This document shows, piece after piece, positions 1 through 8,388 of a DNA stretch of 64,000 nucleotides (the first letter of the stretch is position 1; every line of letters starts with the position of its first letter). Source of the DNA: GCA-002712045 sp028112705. GTDB lineage: Bacteria > Pseudomonadota > Alphaproteobacteria > Rhodobacterales > Rhodobacteraceae. The stretch is from NCBI GenBank assembly GCA_028112705.1, contig JAOGYN010000009.1:1-64000 (forward strand). The letters are read 5' to 3'. Both the position numbers and the translations under genes were made by a program. The notes under the pieces are model-generated. The model saw only the letters and a program-made list of their open reading frames with translations, was not told the DNA's origin and ran no database searches.

Positions 1-11
1 GTAAGGGTGGA

Positions 12-1856
12 ATGGCACCGCCAGATCCAATTGCAGATCCAATTTTAGATCTAAATATTCAACCTGGAAGTGCGACAGCATATGAAGTGAAAAAAGGAGA
101 GTATATTCAAGTTTTGGACGTTCAGGGACGCGAGTGTTCTGATTTCCAGGCATTTAGTTTGCGAGCATTAGATAGGGGTTTAGAGCGCGATATTGATCCA
201 ACTACTACTAGAACCTTAATGGGATCTTTGTATCCTACGCCAGGGATATTCTCAAAATACTGGACGTCAGATCAAGAAGCTTTGATTGAAATTGTTCAAG
301 ATACTTGTGGAAGACATGATACATTTGGACTTGCCTGTACGGCGCGATATTATGAAGATTTAGGCTATCCAGGGCATGTTAATTGCTCAGATAATATGAA
401 TATAGATCTTGCGAAATTTAATATTAAACCCCGAGGTGGTTGGCCAGCGATCAATTTTTTCTTTAACACTATGCTAGATGAAACGAATGCGATTGGTATG
501 GATGAACCGTGGTCTAGGCCCGGTGATTTTGTAATGTTAAAAGCTTTAACTGATCTTGTTTGTATCTCTACTGGATGTCCATGTGACGTTGATCCTGCAA
601 ATGGCTGGAATCCAACAGATATACAAGTTCGAACTTATAGAGAAAATGAAGATTTCAAACGCTCAATTGGTTGGCGTAAAACTCCGGAGGCTGATGTGGA
701 AAATACTAAACAAACGGCATTTCATGAATGTTTTGCTCGACATACACGCGATTTTTCTGAATATAATGGTTATTGGCTAGCAAACAAAATGACAAATCAT
801 GGTGCCATAGCTGAATATTGGGCATGCCGTGAAAGAGCTGCAATAATGGATTTATCGCCTCTTCGTAAATACGAAATTACGGGGCCAGATGCAGAAGAGT
901 TAATGCAACTTTGTGTAACTAGAAATATGAAAAAATTATCGGTTGGTGGGATAGTTTATACTGCTATTTGTTATGACCATGGAGGTATGATTGATGATGG
1001 CACAGTTTTCCGTCTTGGCGAAACAAATTTTCGTTGGATTGGTGGAAACGATGATAGTGGCTTATGGATACGCAAAGTTGCGAAAGAGCAAGGTCTAAAT
1101 GCTTGGGTTCGTAGCTCAACTGATCACCACCATAATGTAGCAGTACAAGGCCCAAAATCTGTTGATATACTATCCGAAGTAATTTGGACACCTCCGACAC
1201 AAGCAACTGTTAGAGAGTTAGAGTGGTTTCGTTTTACTATAGGTCGTTTAGGAGATTTTCACGGGCCAAGTGTTGTTGTCAGTAGAACTGGTTACTCGGG
1301 TGAGCGTGGTTATGAGGTGTTTTGCCATCCAAAAGATGCAGTCGAAATATTTGACGCTATTTGGGCTGCTGGTGAAAAATATGACATGGTTCCGCTTGGA
1401 TTAGAAGCACTTGATATGCTAAGAACAGAAAGTGGTTTAATTTTTGCAGGCTCAGAGTTTAGTGATCAGACTGACCCTTTTGAAGCTGGCATTGGTTTCA
1501 CAGTACCTTTAAAAACCCAGGAGGATAATTTTATTGGTCGAAGTGCAATAGAGGCGCGCAAAGCATCGCCACAAAAAAAATTGGTTGGGCTTGATCTAGC
1601 TGGTGGAGAAATTCCATCAAATGGAGATTGTGTTCTTGTTGGTAAAGCGCAAGTTGGTGAAATTACATCGGCTATGAAGTCACCGATACTTGGTAAAGTT
1701 ATAGCATTAGCAAGGGTGGATGTTAATCACTCTGAATTAGGTTTGGATTTAGAAATTGGTCAACTAGATGGCTTGCAGAAACGGCTTCAAGCTAAGGTTG
1801 TTAAGTTTCCTCATTTTGATCCAACTAAAGAGCGCGTTAAAGGAAATTATCATTAA
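12..1856 (+). CDS. DUF1989-GcvT fusion protein (aminomethyltransferase family)
   Basis: The protein of at least 614 residues has two parts. Residues about 12-215 resemble the DUF1989 / urea-carboxylase-associated family (a 'KKGEYIQVLDVQGRECSDF' segment, then 'CRHDTFG'-like and 'STGCPCD' segments). Residues about 235-610 are a GcvT/aminomethyltransferase (folate-binding) fold, with 'NVAVQGPKS', 'SRTGYSGERGYEVF' and 'PLGLEALDMLRTESG'. GcvT-fold enzymes move one-carbon units from N- or S-methyl groups to tetrahydrofolate, so a demethylase of a methylated amine or amino acid is likely; the substrate cannot be read. The frame stays open to the window edge, so the true start may lie upstream. Eleven bases separate it from the Fe-alcohol dehydrogenase, probably one operon. 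Confidence 0.8.
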   Translation: MAPPDPIADPILDLNIQPGSATAYEVKKGEYIQVLDVQGRECSDFQAFSLRALDRGLERDIDPTTTRTLMGSLYPTPGIFSKYWTSDQEALIEIVQDTCGRHDTFGLACTARYYEDLGYPGHVNCSDNMNIDLAKFNIKPRGGWPAINFFFNTMLDETNAIGMDEPWSRPGDFVMLKALTDLVCISTGCPCDVDPANGWNPTDIQVRTYRENEDFKRSIGWRKTPEADVENTKQTAFHECFARHTRDFSEYNGYWLANKMTNHGAIAEYWACRERAAIMDLSPLRKYEITGPDAEELMQLCVTRNMKKLSVGGIVYTAICYDHGGMIDDGTVFRLGETNFRWIGGNDDSGLWIRKVAKEQGLNAWVRSSTDHHHNVAVQGPKSVDILSEVIWTPPTQATVRELEWFRFTIGRLGDFHGPSVVVSRTGYSGERGYEVFCHPKDAVEIFDAIWAAGEKYDMVPLGLEALDMLRTESGLIFAGSEFSDQTDPFEAGIGFTVPLKTQEDNFIGRSAIEARKASPQKKLVGLDLAGGEIPSNGDCVLVGKAQVGEITSAMKSPILGKVIALARVDVNHSELGLDLEIGQLDGLQKRLQAKVVKFPHFDPTKERVKGNYH

Positions 1857-1867
1857 GGAAGCTAAAT

Positions 1868-3013
1868 ATGATTTTGACAGGTAATTGGTCTTATCCAACC
1901 CAAATTTTGTTTGGAAAAGGTCGAATAAAAGAGATCTCTGATTTAACAAAAACTCATGGAATCAAACGGCCACTTTTTGTTACAGATACTGGTTTGGCAA
2001 ATCAAGAGATTACAAAACGCTCACTACGGTTGTTATCAGATAGTGGCTTTGATGAGGCGTTGTTCAGTCGGGTAGATCCTAATCCTAATGAACTCAATTT
2101 AATTGATGGTGTAGAGGTTTATAAGGAAGGGCAACACGATGGTATTATTGCTTTTGGTGGTGGCTCAGCTTTGGACCTTGGTAAAATGATTGCTTTTATG
2201 AGTGGTCAAAATAGACCAATTTGGGACTTTGAAGATGTTGGAGATTGGTGGAAAAGAGCAAATAGTGACTTGATTGCGCCAATTATAGCGATTCCAACGA
2301 CAGCTGGCACTGGATCTGAAGTTGGTAGGGCCAGTGTTATAACAAATTCCATAACTCACGAAAAGAAAATTATTTACCACCCAAAGGTACTGCCATCAGC
2401 GGTGATAATAGATCCAGAATTAACAGTTGGAATGCCTAAGAATATCACAGCTGGCACTGGAATGGATGCATTTGCTCATTGTTTGGAGGCATATTCTTCA
2501 CCACATTATCATCCAATGGGTCAAGGTATGGCTTTAGAAGGGATGCGCTTGATCAAGGAGAATTTATTACTTGCATATAGTGATCCAACCAACCTAACCG
2601 CTCGTGCTCATTTGATGAGTGCGGCGATGATGGGAGCTACAGCTTTTCAAAAGGGTTTGGGTGCTATTCATGCTATTAGCCATCCAATCGGAGCGATATA
2701 TAATACTCATCATGGAACTACCAATGCAGTTATAATGCTTGATGTTTTAGATTTTAATCGTAGTAAAATTGAGGATCAAATAAATATTGCTACCAATTAC
2801 TTGGGCATAGAAGGTGGGTTTACGGGCTTTAAGAACTTTATTGAAAGTCTTTGTCAAGATTTAAATATTCCTAAAACTCTTTCTGAGCTTGGAGTTAAAA
2901 ATCCGAATATTGATTTAATAACTGATATTGCGATGCGAGATCCGTCTGTTGGAGGCAATCCAGTTACTATGACAAAAGAGAATACAAAAGAGCTTATTGA
3001 AACCCTATTTTAA
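1868..3013 (+). CDS. Iron-containing alcohol dehydrogenase
   Basis: A 381-residue member of the group III (iron-dependent) alcohol dehydrogenases, which interconvert alcohols and aldehydes with NAD(P). The nucleotide-binding 'GGGSALDLGK' (about residue 98) and 'PTTAGTGSEVG' (about 145) motifs are present. Metal ligands are expected from 'GMDAFAHCLEAY' (Asp and His) and the two His-rich segments 'HAISHPIGA' and 'NTHHGTTNA'. Length is normal for the family. It begins 11 bases after the DUF1989-GcvT gene, suggesting it handles an aldehyde or alcohol released in the same pathway. Substrate unknown. Confidence 0.88.
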   Translation: MILTGNWSYPTQILFGKGRIKEISDLTKTHGIKRPLFVTDTGLANQEITKRSLRLLSDSGFDEALFSRVDPNPNELNLIDGVEVYKEGQHDGIIAFGGGSALDLGKMIAFMSGQNRPIWDFEDVGDWWKRANSDLIAPIIAIPTTAGTGSEVGRASVITNSITHEKKIIYHPKVLPSAVIIDPELTVGMPKNITAGTGMDAFAHCLEAYSSPHYHPMGQGMALEGMRLIKENLLLAYSDPTNLTARAHLMSAAMMGATAFQKGLGAIHAISHPIGAIYNTHHGTTNAVIMLDVLDFNRSKIEDQINIATNYLGIEGGFTGFKNFIESLCQDLNIPKTLSELGVKNPNIDLITDIAMRDPSVGGNPVTMTKENTKELIETLF

Positions 3014-3124
3014 AGTGAAAAGAGCCAAAATGATTAAATCAATTAAAAAAATACTTTTAGCTTATGTTTGAAATTAGTGTAATTTATCGTTTTAATAAGT
3101 ATTGTTAATATTACTGGAAAATTT

Positions 3125-4384
3125 ATGTCAAAATGTTGTGATGTGCTTGTTGTAGGAGCAGGAATAGTTGGTGTTTCTACAGCTATTTGGTTGCAAAGAT
3201 CTGGACTGACTGTTTCTTTAATAGATCGAGAGGGACCAGCTTCTGAAACTTCTTATGGAAATGCTGGAATCTTAGCATCCGCTTCAATTATACCAGTTCC
3301 TGTTCCTGGTATCATTTCGAAAGCTTCCGAAATGTTAATCAATAAAAATAAGCCATTATTCATAAAATGGACATATCTACCTAAACTTATACCATTCTTA
3401 TACAAATACTTAGGAAACTCCAACAAAAATGCTGTTTCAAAAATTTCTAAATCATTAAGTTATCTTTTATATGATAGTATTGATCAACATTTGTTAATTT
3501 CTACTGGAACAACGGCAGAGAAGTATATTACCAAAGAGGATCTAATCGTTGGGTATCCAAATAAAACAGCTTATTTAAATGATACTTATTCCTGGGAAAT
3601 TAAGCGCTTAAACGGTCATAAATCGGTTGAGTTAAGTGATCAAGAATTGACAGATTATGACCCATCTTTGAAAAATAAATTTGGATTTGGTGTAAGGTGT
3701 TTGAACCATGGCTCTATAAGAGATCCAGGAATGTATATTAAGGAGTTGTGTAAAAATTTTGTAGATAATGGAGGTAAGTTAATAAAGTTGGAAGTGAAGG
3801 ATTTCATATTTGATGAATTCAAAAACGTGACTGGTTTAAAAACAGATCAAGGGAATTTATTTGCAAATAAAGTGGTGATAACAACTGGAGCTTGGTCAGG
3901 AGAGTTGACCAAAAAACTTGGAGTAAAAATTCCTCTTGAATCTGAGCGGGGTTATCATATTGAATACTATGAGCCAAATATTAAACTAAAATCACCAATA
4001 GTGGTATCTGATGGAAAGTTTATTATGAGCTCTATGTTTGGAAGGCTTAGGTGTGCAGGATTTGTAGAGTTTGGAGGACTGAACGCACCTCAAAGTTCTA
4101 AGCCATTTAAATTATTAGAAAAAAAAGTCCAGGAACTTTTTCCTGAGTTAACTTATAGTCATGTAAAACGTTGGATGGGACACAGACCATCAACCTCAGA
4201 TAGTTTACCTGTAATTGGAGTCTCTCCAAATGCATCAAATGTTTGGTTGGCTTATGGTCACCAACACATTGGCTTAACAGCTGGACCTAAAACCGGGAAA
4301 ATTATTGCAGAAATGATTTTGTCTAACAACATAAATCAAGATACCTCCCCATTCTCAGCTAGTAGAAACGGTAAGATAATTTGA
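3125..4384 (+). CDS. FAD-dependent D-amino acid dehydrogenase (DadA-like)
   Basis: A 419-residue DAO-family flavoprotein. The N-terminus carries the Rossmann dinucleotide motif 'VVGAGIVGVSTAIWL', followed by the 'ETSYGNAGI' segment typical of DadA. The C-terminus has 'MGHRPSTSDSLPVIG' and 'AYGHQHIGLTAGP', the FAD-contacting end of D-amino acid dehydrogenases. Such enzymes deaminate amino acids to 2-oxo acids and pass electrons to the quinone pool. Its stop overlaps the TTG start of the next gene, a TauE/SafE exporter, so the two are translationally coupled. Subfamily is firm; the actual amino acid is not known. Confidence 0.85.
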   Translation: MSKCCDVLVVGAGIVGVSTAIWLQRSGLTVSLIDREGPASETSYGNAGILASASIIPVPVPGIISKASEMLINKNKPLFIKWTYLPKLIPFLYKYLGNSNKNAVSKISKSLSYLLYDSIDQHLLISTGTTAEKYITKEDLIVGYPNKTAYLNDTYSWEIKRLNGHKSVELSDQELTDYDPSLKNKFGFGVRCLNHGSIRDPGMYIKELCKNFVDNGGKLIKLEVKDFIFDEFKNVTGLKTDQGNLFANKVVITTGAWSGELTKKLGVKIPLESERGYHIEYYEPNIKLKSPIVVSDGKFIMSSMFGRLRCAGFVEFGGLNAPQSSKPFKLLEKKVQELFPELTYSHVKRWMGHRPSTSDSLPVIGVSPNASNVWLAYGHQHIGLTAGPKTGKIIAEMILSNNINQDTSPFSASRNGKII

Positions 4385-5109
4385 TAGATTTTTCTATTAT
4401 TATTATAACTTTGGGTGGTTTTGTAGCAGCATTTATCAATGCCGCATTTGCTACTGGTGGTGTGTACATTTTACTAGCTTCAGGATCTGCTGTCTTTCCT
4501 ATGACTATTGCAGTACCTTTGATGCCACTTTTTGCATTTTCGTCATTAGTAGCCCGAATATTCTTTTTTTGGAAAGATATAGCCTGGCGTTTGGTTATAC
4601 CAGTTTTTATCGGCTCAAGTGTCGGTGTTTATTTAGGAGTAAATACATTTATAATAATACCGGAAGCATTGTTATCATTAATAATTGGCTGTTTGCTTTT
4701 ACTTTTGATTTGGGCTGGCAGTTTTAAACTGCCAGCGGGTTCTTCTAAAATCTTTGTATTAGTTGGGATGATTCATTCATTTGTAGCAACTGTATTTGGT
4801 GTTGGAGCTTTTTTACAGCCAGCAATATTACGTACAGAATTAGTTAAACTGCAAATTACCGGTACTTTAGCAGCGTGTATGTTATCAATGGATATTTTTA
4901 AAGTAATTGGCTTTTCAACCTTTGGATTTAATTATCTAACTTACTTACCTCATATTATAGGTGCAACCATAGCTGGGTTTATAGGAACCTGGCTGGGTAA
5001 GAGAGTTACTAAAAAGGTTTCTGAATTAACATTCCGGCGAGTATTTAAGTGGCTGGTTACGTTAATAGCATTGAGATTAATTTTAAAAGGAATGTTTGGC
5101 TTAATTTAA
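4381..5109 (+). CDS. TauE/SafE family membrane exporter
   Basis: A 242-residue, very hydrophobic protein with about eight predicted membrane segments arranged as two similar halves, matching the TauE/SafE (DUF81) family. Characterised members are linked to export of sulfite, sulfoacetate or related organic anions. The start is TTG inside the TTGA overlap with the preceding dehydrogenase stop codon, which argues for coupled expression. A sulfonated or other acidic product of the dehydrogenase could be the cargo, but this is inference; many DUF81 proteins have unknown substrates. Confidence 0.8.
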   Translation: MIDFSIIIITLGGFVAAFINAAFATGGVYILLASGSAVFPMTIAVPLMPLFAFSSLVARIFFFWKDIAWRLVIPVFIGSSVGVYLGVNTFIIIPEALLSLIIGCLLLLLIWAGSFKLPAGSSKIFVLVGMIHSFVATVFGVGAFLQPAILRTELVKLQITGTLAACMLSMDIFKVIGFSTFGFNYLTYLPHIIGATIAGFIGTWLGKRVTKKVSELTFRRVFKWLVTLIALRLILKGMFGLI

Positions 5110-5293
5110 TTCCTTATCCTGAGCCGACCAGATTATCTAATGGGTGCTAACAATTTAATCTGAAGTATTTAATAATCATGACATTGACGCAGATTTAAGA
5201 ACCATTGAGTATTAACGAAAGTATTTGACTTAAGAGATTTAGTTGGGTGGAATAAATATAAATTGCAATAAGTTTTAATTTAAGGAGTACATA

Positions 5294-6103
5294 ATGCATG
5301 TGGATCTGACAGGTAAAGTAGCAATTATAACCGGTTCTGGTCAAGGAATTGGAGAAGGTATTGCAAAAGTTTTTGCTGAAAATGGTGCATCAATCGTGGT
5401 TGCTACCAGAAGTATTGAAAATGGTGAGGCAACTGTTAGAGATATAAAAAAGCGAGGTGGTGAGGCAACTTTAGTACAATGTGATGTTGGAGAAAGCAAA
5501 AACATAAAGGTAATGGTAAAAAAAACGATCGATGTTTATGGTCGTATAGATATTGGTATTCATAACGCCGCTGTATTTGGTCAAAGAAACATTGATGACT
5601 TGTCTGATGATATTTTGGAAGAAACACTTTCTGTTAATATGAAGGCGGCTTTTTGGTTGACCAAAAATTGCGTCCCGTATTTTCGAAAGCAAGGGATGGG
5701 AAGAATGATTTTCACATCATCTGTTACTGGGCCAAAAGTTGCGATGCCAGGTACTTCGCATTATGCGATGTCAAAAGGAGGAATGAACGCATTTATTAAG
5801 ACCGCTGCTTTGGAGTATGCAAGAGAAAATATTACGATTAATGGTATTGAACCTGGTTACATTATGACGGCTGCTATGTCTGAACTGGCAACTACAGAGG
5901 AGTTAGAGGAGATGGCTAAATGCATTCCCACTGGAAATTTTGGTATCCCAAATGATATTGCATATCCAATGCTATTTTTGGCTTCAGAAAAAGCTTCCTA
6001 TATCACAGGTCAAACTATTGTTGTTGATGGCGGTTCAACTTTGCCAGAAAGTCACGTTGTTATGAATCAATTTTATAATAATACAACAAGGTCTGAGCCT
6101 TAA
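5294..6103 (+). CDS. Short-chain dehydrogenase/reductase
   Basis: A 269-residue classical SDR. It has the NAD(P)-binding 'TGSGQGIGEG' near residue 13, the 'HNAAV' segment, a catalytic Ser in 'FTSSVTG', the catalytic 'YAMSK' (YxxxK) and a C-terminal 'ITGQTIVVDGG' found in FabG-type enzymes. It oxidises or reduces a hydroxyl/keto substrate with NAD(P)H. A good AGGAG Shine-Dalgarno lies about 7 bases before the ATG. It stands alone between a 184-base upstream gap and the accessory patch downstream, so no pathway can be assigned. Confidence 0.85.
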   Translation: MHVDLTGKVAIITGSGQGIGEGIAKVFAENGASIVVATRSIENGEATVRDIKKRGGEATLVQCDVGESKNIKVMVKKTIDVYGRIDIGIHNAAVFGQRNIDDLSDDILEETLSVNMKAAFWLTKNCVPYFRKQGMGRMIFTSSVTGPKVAMPGTSHYAMSKGGMNAFIKTAALEYARENITINGIEPGYIMTAAMSELATTEELEEMAKCIPTGNFGIPNDIAYPMLFLASEKASYITGQTIVVDGGSTLPESHVVMNQFYNNTTRSEP

Positions 6104-6252
6104 TCCAATACATAATTTTAAATAAAATTGAAGGCTGTAGAAGTAAAAATTATCCAAATCCATTTCATATTAACAGGCTATATACAGTTCTCGCAATTCA
6201 ACGCGCTTTTTTTTAAACACTAATATTTTTTTACCCACTAAAATTTATTACT

Positions 6253-6353
6253 GCTAAAAGCTAATATTTTACCATCTTTGATTATTCTTCTTGCTTCTTT
6301 GTTGTTTATCTTTTCAGCCAACAAAGAAGAATTGTGCTAAAATCTAATACTTT
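6253..6353. repeat. Imperfect 18-base direct repeats enclosing an 11-base inverted repeat
   Basis: GCTAAAAGCTAATATTTT at 6253-6270 recurs as GCTAAAATCTAATACTTT at 6336-6353 (16 of 18 identical). Between them CTTCTTTGTTG (6294-6304) and CAACAAAGAAG (6319-6329) form a perfect 11-base-pair hairpin with a 14-base loop. No T-tract follows on either strand, so it is not an ordinary terminator. It lies in the 296-base gap after the SDR, where I see no gene. It could be the trace of a small mobile element or a recombination site; function unknown. Confidence 0.5.
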
Positions 6354-6399
6354 CTGGAGGGATTTATATGTGATCCCTAAGCCTTCTTCTGGACACTCT

Positions 6400-7248
6400 C
6401 TATTCTAGAACCCCGTCATCATTGTCCATCAAGATTTGTAAAGCTTTGGCATCAAAATCGTTTAAATAAATAAATAAATTATTTATTTTTGAAATTTTAC
6501 CATTAAAAGCAAAGAAGTAACTGGTAACAGCACATTGCCTCCCATAACGGATTACAAACTCTTTAGCATCTACATTACTATCAGTTACTCTAGGCATAAA
6601 ATTTAAATATGGCGGTGGTTCTTTTATTTTATTGAGGGCTGTAGTTTTAGTTGTTGAATTGAAATATAATTTCCAAGCTTGTTCATAACTTTCTGAAATA
6701 TATCCTTTACTAAATATAGGCTTTTGACCTTTTGGGTGAACGGGTTCATGTACATAATTGGAATTATTCCAATCCTCATCAGTTCTAAGCTTTGGCGAAT
6801 AATCTGGATTAGAATTTCTAAAACTCACATACTGGTCAAATTTAGATATGTTGATTGTAGACTTAATACTCCAAGAATTTGATTTTATTTTATTATTATT
6901 TGGTTTTTTTGGATCAAAAAGAAAATCATGAAAGATATTCCATTTATCTAATCTTGGCGTGGCCGTATTATTATCTCTAATTCTTTCCAAACCTTCAGAA
7001 ATTAACAGAACAAATGGATCTTTTTCTATTCCTAACTGTTCATCAAATTCCCCCCAAATTTTCTCTGTTGTTTTTTCAACTCTGGCCCAGGCATCAGTTT
7101 TTCTTGTACATTTAGTGCTACGGGTAACCAATCTATTTCCCTTTCCTTCACCCAATTCTAAAGGTTTACGAACCTCTATTGTGTAGTAAGGAGTTTTGGC
7201 TGTGGGAGCTCTCATCTTTGGATATTCATATATTGGATGTTTACGCAT
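6400..7248 (-). CDS. Hypothetical protein, weak resemblance to integrase N-terminal region
   Basis: A 282-residue protein I do not recognise. The first 60 residues ('YYTIEVRKPLELGEGKGNR', then a 'RSTKCTRKTDAWARVE' stretch) loosely recall the arm-binding N-terminus of phage-type tyrosine recombinases, where substrate DNA is contacted by a small beta-sheet domain. No Arg-His-x-x-Arg...Tyr catalytic domain follows. The rest is rich in Asn, Lys and aromatic residues with no signal peptide or membrane segment. It is monocistronic, in an AT-rich accessory patch beside small repeats and a glycosyltransferase-like gene. It could be a truncated integrase or an unrelated orphan. Confidence 0.55.
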   Translation of the reverse strand: MRKHPIYEYPKMRAPTAKTPYYTIEVRKPLELGEGKGNRLVTRSTKCTRKTDAWARVEKTTEKIWGEFDEQLGIEKDPFVLLISEGLERIRDNNTATPRLDKWNIFHDFLFDPKKPNNNKIKSNSWSIKSTINISKFDQYVSFRNSNPDYSPKLRTDEDWNNSNYVHEPVHPKGQKPIFSKGYISESYEQAWKLYFNSTTKTTALNKIKEPPPYLNFMPRVTDSNVDAKEFVIRYGRQCAVTSYFFAFNGKISKINNLFIYLNDFDAKALQILMDNDDGVLE

Positions 7249-7453
7249 CTTTCCCTCATTAATTGTATGGGAGAATGTATGGCATTTTTATATTAATAAA
7301 TCTATAAAAGTATATAGTAATCTAACAAATTTATTTTAAATGAGAAAAAGATTTACCGGTATATTAAAACAGAAATAAATTAATATATATTTGAAACTAA
7401 AAGCTTTTGATACTTGTGGCAGAAAAATATTAAACAACCTTCACTCTGATATG

Positions 7454-8329
7454 TTAATTTATGCGTGCTTTAAATAACTTTTCTAGCATAGAAAAAAAAT
7501 GATAATAATTCTTAATTTTAATTAACTTTCGACGTTTATGTGTCTTAACAAAAATAATTTCTTCTGAGTTTACTGTGGTTCCAAAATATGCATTTTTATA
7601 TAATGGATCGCCTCTCCAAGAGGTTGGATTAATATCCTCAGGATTTTTTCTAAAGTCTAGACCTTGGTATTCTTTTAATAAACAAGAAATATTCCAATTA
7701 TTTTGTATAATTCGTCGTGAAAGCCCTATCTCATAGTAAGTGATAACTTCTGATTTTGAAAGTCTTTTAGATATATCGTAAAACCCATCACTTAACAGGA
7801 AGCCTACTGCATTTGAAGCTAAGCAATATGCTGAAGTTTGAACATGGGAATAAGCGCCAGTAATTTTAGGAAGATCTTTAACGAATTTTGACTTTGGGGA
7901 TAACATATTTATCGAACCTCCACTTAGTTGGATCTCATTATTTAATAAGTTTACAAAAGGTTGGTACCATTTACTTTCATCGCTTGGGGTGAAAAATGGT
8001 CCTCTTGTTGAACAGTTAATAAATAAATAAGCTTTATAAACACCCCTTATAAAAACTTTTGGCAAAACATCGCAGTAAGCGCCATAGTCATTATTTTTGT
8101 TTTCTACATAATGGTATGTTATATTTTTTTTAATGATTAACTCTGCTGAACACTTCCCAGAAATGCAGATGTGAAAATCTAATTCTTCTAGGTATGCATT
8201 GTTGAGAAAGTAATTTAAATTTTCTAGATAAATTATACTTGCTTCAAAATAATGATAAAAAACACATACTTTATTGTTATTACGCTTTGGAGTCTTCATA
8301 ATCTTATTGATATCATATTGTTTTCTCAT
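7454..8329 (-). CDS. Putative glycosyltransferase-like protein (RgpF-like pattern)
   Basis: A 291-residue protein with features of rhamnan-synthesis/capsule glycosyltransferases: 'VFYHYFEA' near the N-terminus, an 'NNDYGAYCDVL' (D-x-GAY) segment at about 80, 'FINCSTRGPF' at about 103, 'HVQTSAY' at about 163 and a 'YEIGLSRRI' segment at about 197. These resemble the order seen in surface-polysaccharide enzymes, but I cannot prove the family. No membrane segment is visible. A second ATG at 8299 is an alternative start; neither has a strong ribosome binding site. Isolated among unrelated genes, very AT-rich, possibly acquired by transfer. Confidence 0.5.
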   Translation of the reverse strand: MRKQYDINKIMKTPKRNNNKVCVFYHYFEASIIYLENLNYFLNNAYLEELDFHICISGKCSAELIIKKNITYHYVENKNNDYGAYCDVLPKVFIRGVYKAYLFINCSTRGPFFTPSDESKWYQPFVNLLNNEIQLSGGSINMLSPKSKFVKDLPKITGAYSHVQTSAYCLASNAVGFLLSDGFYDISKRLSKSEVITYYEIGLSRRIIQNNWNISCLLKEYQGLDFRKNPEDINPTSWRGDPLYKNAYFGTTVNSEEIIFVKTHKRRKLIKIKNYYHFFSMLEKLFKARIN

Positions 8330-8388
8330 ATACTAATTTATATCTTTGTAAGTCTGATATATGGGGATACAACTACAAAACAAATTTA

